A stretch of 25,759 nucleotides of DNA, taken from Zygnema cylindricum (Eukaryota > Streptophyta > Zygnematophyceae > Zygnematales > Zygnemataceae). The position numbers and the translations under genes are program-made. Positions 18,721 through 25,759 of the stretch are shown here, in pieces. Numbering within the stretch: position 1 is the stretch's first letter; each line of letters begins with the position of its first letter. The stretch spans positions 1 to 25,759 of the forward strand of contig JBBHKE010003129.1 in the NCBI GenBank assembly GCA_037447655.1, in the 5' to 3' direction. The notes under the pieces were generated by a model that worked only from the letters and a program-made list of their open reading frames with translations, had not been told where the DNA came from and searched no databases.

Positions 18721-19571
18721 TGTCATGCCGCATCTTGTCGACCATTTTAGTTGTTTATATTTAGGTGTTAGGACAGACAGCCGCTACACTAATTTGTATT
18801 TGGGTGTTATTTGGGTTTCGTAGGACTGTACGACGTGTACCGTACAACCTACATTTTCCGTAATTTCCGGGAAGACGATATGGACCGTACCCGCGGTTCT
18901 ACCGTACGACGTATATTTTCTGCGATTTCCGCCGACGGTGGATTTAATTATTTCGCGTCGACCGTACGACTTACATTGACCGGGATTCCCGCGGCCACAA
19001 TTTGGACCGTATTTGCGGTCCTGCCGTACCTGTTTTTATTTCCCCGATTTTCGGCCGACGACTCATATTCGAATTCACGTCGGTGCAAATAATCTTTCCG
19101 TACCGCATCTATCGCCCGCGATTTTCACCAACGGCTACTTTGGTGATTTCAAGTAAACCGTACGACTTACCTTTTTCGGAATTTCCGCGACTACAAGTTG
19201 GACTGTACCCGCAATCCTACAGTTCCTAGTGTCGTTTTCCGAAATCCCGGCCGACGACAAATTTGAATCATTTCGCGTGAGGGAGCATCTCGACCGTCGA
19301 CGCAACGTATACAATTTTCGTGATATCTCATCTGGACCGTTGATGCGAGTGACAAACAAATCGGCTGACGGTTCTGACGAAGCTACGCGATTGGAATATT
19401 ATAAGTCGTGGACCATTTGGAGGTTCACGCGTTCACATGTAGATAGGAAAGGATTTAATCCGTAGGTTATAGATTATGTAACGTAGGGCATACGATTTCG
19501 GCCTCCTATTGGCCGAATCCGAACTAGACGCAAATACTTACATAGCACGCTGTACTCTGATTGGCCTGTTT

Positions 19572-19928
19572 TCACTAGGCATAGTTTTGGTTACTTAGTT
19601 CATTTCGGATCATTTCCTGCACACAATTTTCAAGTGCACGAATTATTCATTTTTATTTATTTTCAGTATTGAGGATTTTCTGCAACCATCTTTTTATTTG
19701 TAAAATTGTCCGGACAGCTTAGAGGCAATTTTCTGCCTTTGCGTGAAGCTCACTAGGCGTAGTTTTGGTTACTTAGTTCATTTCGGATCATTTCCTGCAC
19801 ACAATTTTCAAGTGCACGAATTATTCATTTTTATTTATTTTGAGTATTGAGGGTTTTTCTGCAGCCATCTTCTTATTTGTAAAATTGTCCTAACAGCTTA
19901 TAGGCAATTTTCTGCCTTTGCGTGAAGC
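19572..19928 (+). repeat. 178-bp tandem duplication private to the second LTR
   Basis: TCACTAGGC starts units at 19572 and 19750, and both end in TTTGCGTGAAGC. Units differ at few positions. The first LTR has a single copy (about 9754-9929). Confidence 0.85.
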
Positions 19929-20664
19929 GTCTAGTTTTCTATTACATTATCAATATATTGTAAAGCCTTACATATTAATCTCTACGGCTTCGGCCAAGAC
20001 CTACACGGTTTCCCTTCACTTTTCTCGTCCTTTTGAGTGGATTTCGACCGCGATCTCACAACACAAACTTCTTTCCCCGGCTGTGGCTAAATTTTAATAA
20101 GTGTGGAAGTTGCATGTTGGGATTATTGATTTGTTGTTTTATTTCTTCAGATTGTGTATTTATTTCTATTTGGCTTATGCGCATCTTTTGAGTTTGGCTA
20201 TCTCAAACTTCATAAGTGTCGGGCATATTGTCATTTTCAGTTTTTATTTATCTTTCTCGGTTGTTTATGTTTTGATTCATTTTATTTGAGTATAAATTCA
20301 GATTATTCTCGATAAAGATAACTCCTGCAAGGAATATAAATAGACCGTGGGGCCTAGTGGTTATCGATCGGCTTAGTATTCCTGCACTTGAAAATTGTCG
20401 TATTTTCTTTTCTTGCTTGTTTGTTTTTATTTCAATTTCGGTTTTATTTTTATCTAAAGAAAAAAAAACCAAAAATATTTCAAAAAAATCAAAAAAAATA
20501 TATATATATTTATAGACACATTTCTACAAAAATATATAACTAGCTTTACATATATAATCACCATTTGCGTGTTAGTTGACGTTTTATCTTATTGGCCAAT
20601 TTTCGGCCAACGATATGCTACACTAACTTATGTGTTTGGTTTTTGTTTTCCCCATTTTCTTTGT

Positions 20665-20674
20665 TATATATAAG
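20665..20674 (+). promoter_or_regulatory. TATA box of the LTR promoter
   Basis: TATATATAAG lies in the AT-rich end of U3 in the second LTR. Transcription would start roughly 30 bp downstream, around CTCACATTGAGACATAC. In the first LTR both copies of this site have decayed to TTATATGTCTTG. Confidence 0.5.
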
Positions 20675-20715
20675 GGGCATCATTTGCTCACATTGAGACA
20701 TACTTCACTAAGGAG

Positions 20716-21314
20716 TGGAGTTAGTGGAGCGGATCCGTTCTTGGGAGCTCTGCAAAACTTCGGTTGTAGCGAACAACCGCGGTTCACCCTTGGCAATCAC
20801 CAGATTGCCAAGAGTGTTATGTAAGTATCACGATGCCTTGCGGGTACAGGCGCGTGCTAAGGTAGTCGGTTGATTGTATAGAGGGATCGTGTTTGGAGTG
20901 GATTAGTGTTAATCCACTTGTATTGAGCATTGCATTTGTCCAGCTTTTCCTTGCTTGCTATCTGGCCCTGAGTGGCTTTGGTTGAGTTTGCTTTGCCCAG
21001 AGTGGGATTTCTTCCATAAATCTTGCCGTTGGAGGCATTGGTTAGCTCTTTTGTGGATTGTGCCGCTTTAGATCTGCATTTGGGAGTGCTTGGATAGTAA
21101 GTTATTTGCCTTTATAGATCGGGCCCTTTGGTCTTGTCCCCTTGTTTGCAAGGTAGAAGGTTTTGGTAATACGACTTCCTGAAAGATCTGGCCATCGAGG
21201 CTCTGTTAGAGATTGATTGGCTGATTGGACAAGAGAGTGGTGTGGCCTGGAATTTGAAGCATATCGGATAGATCTGTTTTGTTATCTGGTCATCATTTGG
21301 TGTTATCATTTTTT
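20716..21314 (+). promoter_or_regulatory. leader of the second, partial copy
   Basis: It is collinear with 10881-11476 and retains the 14-bp hairpin (20785-20816, one C-A mismatch where copy 1 pairs) and the GTAAGTAT donor-like site (20821-20828). Confidence 0.65.
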
Positions 21315-22334
21315 ATGCCCACCGATTGGGATAATCTTGATTATCCTGTCGGCACCACTCGATCGTTGGCCTCGTTTAGGCCCACGGAATCCGGACCATC
21401 AGATTTATCTAGTCTTTTGGACCATCTTTTCCTAAATATCTCAGGTCAAATTTCCCCTTCGGTCCGATCTTCCCTCACCTCGGTATCTTCCTTATCATCA
21501 ATGTCTTCCACATTTTTCGAAGAGGAATCTGACCACGATTCCCTTGACGGGTCGGATTCCAATTCATTATCTTTTTGGTTTCCACAAATTACAAATTCAT
21601 TATTATCCCCAAGCATTCCATTATTGCAAATGGCTTCCACATCCAAGAGGGGGTGTCGCCTTCATTTCTGTTTTTCAGGAATGAAAGACACCATGACTTC
21701 ATCGCATTTTTGAATGCTATTCGATACCGAAATGCGTGATCTTGCATTTCGGTACCAAGATCGGTTAGACCTACGGGTCGCTTTGTCTGTTTTAGGAAGC
21801 TTTCTCAAGGTTAGTCTAACTCTATATTCACAAGTATATTCAGATTGTGATGAGTTTTCCTGGAGTCCACCATAGGACAACCAGAATTCTACCAACCGGC
21901 CCATCCTGTCCTTGACCAAGGACATATGTATCACCGGGCTTGTGGGAAATATCATCAGCTTATTAGTTGCGCGCATCGAATAAGCGACCACTTACCGATG
22001 CATCCGGTGATAATCGCGATCCGTCCATGTCGAAATGTTGGAAGCGGAATACCATATGCAAAACCCTGACCAAGTTCGTGAGTTAATGAACTTCGAACAG
22101 AAGTCAAGAGAGACAGCCCCTGCCATGCGTGCTCGTATGGAAGCTCTTCGTGAAGCATTGCCGGACTTAATGTCGGATGCTGAAGTTGTCCATAAATTTG
22201 TAGGACAGTTTCCGAGTCAGTCTAAGAAATTTATCCAAAGTCACTTGACTCAAAAGTACAGCTTGAAGTTCACTTTCGACCAAGCTGCCCAGCATGCAGT
22301 GGAATATGAAATGCAAAATTGTTGGTGGGAAGCC
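21315..22334 (+). pseudogene. gag of the second copy, truncated
   Basis: The ATG at 21315 opens a frame homologous to copy 1 gag (MPTDWDNLDYPVGTTRS). It stops at 21711-21713, where copy 1 has CGA (Arg) and this copy has TGA, a CpG C-to-T change. The stretch 21760-22030 is strongly diverged and out of frame. Homology recovers at 22035-22334 (the QNPDQVRELMNFEQKS block and the capsid C-terminal part). It ends abruptly at 22334 after NCWWEA; copy 1 continues there into the zinc knuckles. Confidence 0.85.
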
Positions 22335-22917
22335 TGTTGAAATAAGTAGTTTTATTGTATTTTCTAGGTCTAAATTAATTAGCGGAAAACATATAAAGAA
22401 AATGTAGGCAGCCTGCCTCCATCTCTTCTCTTTTGCCCCCATACTTGTTGTAGTCACTGAAGGAGAGAGAGAGCGATGGAGCCATGGCTGCCTCAGCTCC
22501 ATAGGAAGGACTAAAGAGTGACTTAAGTCACTCTCAACAAAAGGTTGAGTCCGGTAGGACTGGAACCCCCGACCGGCAGAGCGGGGCTGGCCGTTAGCTC
22601 TTACCAGTCTGTCGTAGAAGTCCGTTAGGAGATATAAGGTTTCATTAATATTTAAACTATCGTGTTATACAGAAATCATTTAGCTGAAACTCTTTACGGC
22701 ACGCATAGATATAGTTTTACAAAATACGAAGTACTGTACTAAATTGAAACGGATATTGCGCATTTTGTTTCGACAGCGAAACAAATATTTCACAAGTATT
22801 TATTACGGCTGAGATTCCATTTCGCGTCAAATCTAACGGCGCACATCATCGCCGAAATCTCGGAATAGTCACTTTGGCATATAGTGACGTGGCATGACCT
22901 AGCGCCACATGGAGAGA
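22335..22917. other. unassigned insertion beginning like an LTR
   Basis: Gag homology stops exactly at 22334 and this segment begins TGTTGAAATAAGTAG, a common form of plant LTR start. It contains a perfect 18-bp palindrome (22517-22534), a tRNA-like patch on the minus strand (about 22548-22612, B-box-like GGTTCCAGTCC), and a 9-bp hairpin (22764-22785). No coding sequence is seen. It may be a solo LTR or other insert, or the outer part of a longer LTR of the copia element that follows. I favour a separate insert, because the related copia LTR at 8507-8864 matches only from 22918 on. Confidence 0.4.
22517..22534. repeat. perfect 18-bp palindrome
   Basis: GAGTGACTTAAGTCACTC equals its own reverse complement. 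Confidence 0.7.
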
Positions 22918-23296
22918 TGACATTCGGTCGCGGGAATTTCGAGGAACGTACGGACGAGTGGAAAATGGACACGCGTCCACCTAATGGCCTTGTCGTATAG
23001 AGGCCATACAGAAATTTCATCGGCAGTAGTACTTTCTGGTATTGTACAGTGTTTTGATTGGTTCGTACAGGCAGTATAGAGGGGTTATGAGAGAGAGCTA
23101 GGAAAAACTAGGACTTAGGAAAAATCAGGTAAATAGTCCTCTCTCTCTTTGAGAGTTTGTATAAATTGGCATCTTTGCCACCCTATAACTTATCGCTTGG
23201 TTGGGCGTTTTCAGAGATTTATTTTTCTACGGACTCAGAGGAGTCCACGCTGCATAGGGGTGCAGTGAAACTGTCATTTTTCCTTCATGGACAGCA
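22918..23296 (+). repeat. 5' LTR of the plus-strand copia element
   Basis: It starts TGACATTCGG and ends GACAGCA (TG...CA ends), 379 bp. It aligns with the inverted remnant at 8507-8864. A TATA box TATAAAT lies at 23160-23166, about 130 bp before the LTR end. The start is inferred from where similarity with the remnant begins. Confidence 0.65.
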
Positions 23297-23360
23297 GTGG
23301 TTGTGGCTTGAAGTGGGTTAGTTAAATACTATCTAGAGGCTTCCTCTATTTTGTGGTTCA
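23297..23360 (+). promoter_or_regulatory. leader and possible primer-binding site of copia
   Basis: One base after the LTR end comes TGGTTGTGGCTTGAAG. It starts with the TGG expected opposite a tRNA CCA end and is nearly identical in the remnant copy. I cannot assign the tRNA. Confidence 0.4.
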
Positions 23361-24289
23361 ATGGAGGACACAAAATTGCAGGTTATGGGCCAACCCTCTA
23401 GGGTGCCCACCTTTAATGGATCAGGGTTCATCTATTGGGAAGCCATGATGATGGGAGCTTTGTGCGAAAAACGATATTGGGGTATGATGAGTGGACAAGT
23501 GAAACGTCCACCTTCGGGAACTCCACCACGATTTGGAGGAGTAAGGTTTCCTACAATAACGGCTTCCTCAGCGGAGGAGGCAGATGATGGTTACAGCAGT
23601 GTGTCCCAAAAGGGGAAAGGGAAGGAGACACCCCTCACTCCTATTGCCACAGTATCGGGAGCGGCGATCGTAAAGACCGTGGAGAACAATACTCAAATAG
23701 GGGAGGATGTAAACATGGCTGCCAAGAACTTCATTCTGAGGCACCTCACTCAAGCTTTGGCAACCCCTCATCTTCACATTTACAAGGCCGAGGAGTTGTG
23801 GGTGAGTTTGGTGGAGATTTATAGAGCTGGAACTATTTAGGAGCTCTAGTTGGCTGAGCAAAAACTATTGAGTTACACTTACAAAGGAGGAAAGATGTTA
23901 GATTACTGTAATGATCTTTCTTGTTTGTATATGGAGATGGAAAGTGTCGGTGGACAGGCACAATAAAAATAAAAGATAACACTTTTATCATGAAGTTGCC
24001 GAATGAGTTTGAGAACATAGTGTACCAAGTACAGGAAATGTCTGATAGTTCATGGAAATGGAACACAGTGGTTAGGATGATACTTGTGCAGGAAAACAAA
24101 ATGGAGATTAGGAGAGGAGGAAAGAGCATTCAAGCTCTAGCAACAGGAGGGGACCGATGGGGGAAGGACGCGAAGAAACCTTATAGATGGGAAAGAGATA
24201 ATTCTGGGGGACCGAGGCCCCCAAAGGGTCTTTGTCATTTTTGCAAAAAGGCGGGACACTTCATCGCAGATTGTGTCAAGCTGTCGTAG
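23361..24289 (+). pseudogene. gag of the copia element
   Basis: It starts at ATG 23361 (MEDTKLQVMGQPSRVPTFNG), the same start as in the remnant at 8442. The early FNGSGFIYWEAMM segment matches the N-terminus of copia gag proteins, and HLTQALATPHLHIYKAEELW follows. In-frame stops lie at 23838 and 23847 and a frameshift near 23950. After the shift, a gag C-terminal part (MKLPNEFENIVYQVQEM) leads to the zinc knuckle CHFCKKAGHFIADC (24233-24274). A stop at 24287-24289 interrupts the link to protease. It would form the particle shell and bind element RNA. Confidence 0.85.
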
Positions 24290-24760
24290 CTGAGGCTCCA
24301 AAAGAACCGTGGAGGGGGTTCTTCCGGAGGGAATAAAAAGGCACTTATGGTTACTAAAGTGACAGGAGAAACCGAGGATGAGTCTTGTGAGGAGGATGGG
24401 GAGCTTCTTCTTGACGAAAACCTGGAGGAGAAGGAGATCCCTTGGAGACAAAAGTGTGCCCTTGAAGCAATTCGGGAAGTTTCACAAGAAGGATGGATTA
24501 TCGACTCAGGTGCATCCATGCATATGTGTCGTGATAAATAACTTTTCACTAAGCTAAGAAAGATCAATACTGTAGAGATAGAGTATGGGGATAGGAGAGT
24601 GGTTACTACAAATCTAGTCGGCTCAGTAGATCTAAAAGTCTTAGTGGAGGGTAAGACTTCTATACTTACATTCTCAGATGTACTCTACATTCCTCAGTTG
24701 AGTAAAAATATTGTCTCTACGTCTGTGTTAGATGACAAAGAGTTTTATACCTTCACTAGA
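24290..24760 (+). pseudogene. copia protease region
   Basis: In the same frame as the zinc knuckle, an acidic linker leads to GWIIDSGASMHMC with the catalytic Asp at 24503-24505. A stop follows at 24539-24541. VDLKVLVEGKTSILTFSDVL and YIPQLSKNIVSTSVLDDKEF continue the typical copia protease to GAG-pre-integrase region. The frame is lost near 24760. This aspartic protease would process the single copia polyprotein. Confidence 0.85.
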
Positions 24761-25759
24761 AAAAGAGAGTCTTTACAGCTAAGTATGGGGATGAAGTTTA
24801 CTTCACGGCAGATAAAGGTAGCCAAGGAATGTTTAGGCTTAATGTGAGTAATGAAAAAAAAAATGCTTCCTATGTTGGTGTTCCTAAGTTGATGATTTGG
24901 CATAAGCGGTTGGGGCATGTGCATTTTGATATGTTGAGGGAAATGTAAAAGCTTGGGGTAGTAGAAGGCATTTAGTTTGGGGATAATGAAATGATGGATG
25001 ATTGTAGTGGCTGTGCTCAAGGTAAGGCTCACAAACTTCCCTTTCCCAAAGCCGCCACATATAGAGGTGAGAAAGTGTTAGATTTGGTCCACACAGATAT
25101 TTGGGGACCTGCAAAAGTACCTTCGGTTGGAGGAAAAAGGTTTATGATGACAATAACCGATGACTGGTCTAGATACTCTAGAGTCTACTTTCTAAAAACA
25201 GAGTCTGAAGCATCAACTTACTTCAAAGAATATAAAGCCTGGAGTGAGAAGTTGCATGAAACCCCATTAAGAGGATAAGGAGTGATAATGGGGGGGAATA
25301 TACCTCTAACCAGTTATAGGAATATCTGAGAGATGAGGGAGTGCAGCACCAGAAAACTGTACCATATAACCCAGAACAAAATGGGGTAGCTGAGAGGTTG
25401 AATCGAACACTAAGATATAGTGCATGCAGTATGTTGGCTGACAAGAAAATAGGAAAGAGATTTTCGGCAGAAGCAATGAACTGTGCCAACTACATTAAGA
25501 ATAGAGTCCTTACCTCAGCTTTAAAGTGAGTGACACCTTATCAGAGATGGGTTGGAAGGAAACCAGATATCTCACACCTTAAAGTATTCGGTAGCCAAGT
25601 TTACAGTCTTGACACGGCTAGGAAAAACTGGAAGCTAGATGCTAAGGGAAAACCTGGATACCTTGTGGTCTATGATGAGGATGTAAAAGGATATAGAGTC
25701 TATGATTTAGCAAAGAAAGATATCATTCTGGTCAAACACTTAGTTGTCATGGATGAAGG
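24761..25759 (+). pseudogene. copia GAG-pre-integrase and integrase, cut by the window edge
   Basis: The zinc region has His at 24901 and 24916 (WHKRLGH) and Cys at 25003 and 25012 (CSGC), followed by GKAHKLPFPK. Core residues are HTDIWGP (Asp 25096-25098), RSDNGGEY (Asp 25284-25286) and PEQNGVAERLNRT (Glu 25392-25394), with 35 residues between the last two. The C-terminal part HLKVFGSQVYSL, then GYLVVYDEDVKGYRVYDL, is typical of copia. Stops are at 24946, 24973, 25317 and 25527, with frameshifts near 24760 and 25270. RT and RNase H should lie beyond 25759. In copia elements integrase precedes RT, which confirms the superfamily. Confidence 0.9.

Larger units (their letters stand above)
18721..20715 (+). 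repeat. second (middle) LTR of the gypsy-methyltransferase element
   Basis: It aligns with 8860-10880 in the same orientation and holds the same CpG-dense U3 block (about 18811-19380). It serves as 3' LTR of the full copy and as 5' LTR of the partial copy downstream. A TATA box TATATATAAG is at 20665-20674. It differs from the first LTR by a private 178-bp duplication (19572-19928) and by having one, not two, copies of the 182-bp promoter segment. Confidence 0.75.
8860..22334 (+). mobile_element. Ty3/gypsy element with DNA methyltransferase and PHD finger, plus partial tandem copy
   Basis: Sequence from 8860 to 12544 is repeated from 18721 to 22334 in the same orientation. The repeat covers a long LTR, leader and gag. 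Between them lies one full internal region (gag, protease, methyltransferase, RT, RNase H, integrase, PHD, polypurine tract). The layout is therefore LTR - internal - LTR - partial internal. The first LTR lacks its own start, since the polypurine tract sits ~190 bp upstream of the point where homology begins at 18721. The second copy is cut at 22334, where a new sequence starting TGTTGAAATAAG begins. Because both LTRs run on into the same internal sequence, the LTR's 3' edge cannot be fixed from this window. Confidence 0.85.

Noticed and set aside
22540-22640. A true tRNA gene on the minus strand
   Set aside because: D-arm-like and T-arm-like strings exist, but no proper acceptor stem or 7-base anticodon loop can be formed.

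Overview
This window is retrotransposon-dominated nuclear DNA from a eukaryote, most likely a streptophyte (land plant or charophyte alga). The reasons are a plant-type chromovirus, a plant-type Ty1/copia element, hAT-like MITEs, an AT-rich gene-free background, and a Ty3/gypsy element carrying a cytosine DNA methyltransferase. From memory, methyltransferase-bearing retroelements are known from charophytes and dinoflagellates. I cannot name the species. I see no intact host gene, rRNA, CRISPR array or secure tRNA. Every long reading frame is a decayed retroelement polyprotein.

Layout. 1-3550 is AT-rich, non-coding DNA with perfect hairpins, a ~105-bp tandem array (1091-1465), and two oppositely oriented hAT-like MITEs (2268-2834 and 3114-3409), the second with a perfect 8-bp target duplication. 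About 3560-8418 is a 5'-truncated chromovirus on the minus strand: 3' LTR, polypurine tract, an extra ~500-codon 3' reading frame, chromodomain, integrase, RNase H and the C-terminal half of RT. At 8418/8419 it is fused to the LTR, leader and first gag codons of a minus-strand copia element (8419-8864).

8860-22334 holds the main find. A large plus-strand Ty3/gypsy element runs LTR, leader, gag (two zinc knuckles), protease, C5 DNA methyltransferase with DNMT3-like features, a purine tract resembling a central polypurine tract, RT, RNase H, integrase, PHD finger, 3' polypurine tract and LTR. After that second LTR (from about 18530) a second partial copy follows (leader plus gag) up to 22334. 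The arrangement LTR-internal-LTR-partial internal suggests recombination between tandem elements.

22335-22917 is an unassigned insertion that starts like an LTR. 22918-25759 is a second copia element on the plus strand: LTR, gag, protease and integrase, running off the window. Its LTR is related to the remnant at 8507-8864.

Function. The gypsy polyprotein joins a possible 'writer' (a cytosine methyltransferase between protease and RT) to a possible 'reader' (a PHD finger after integrase), and its LTR is rich in CpG palindromes such as CGTACG. A self-directed chromatin strategy is an attractive hypothesis but only an inference. All copies here are dead. I count about six nonsense codons and six frameshifts in the gypsy gag-pol, and about eight stops and three shifts in the copia. 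Several stops look like C-to-T (methylcytosine decay) changes.
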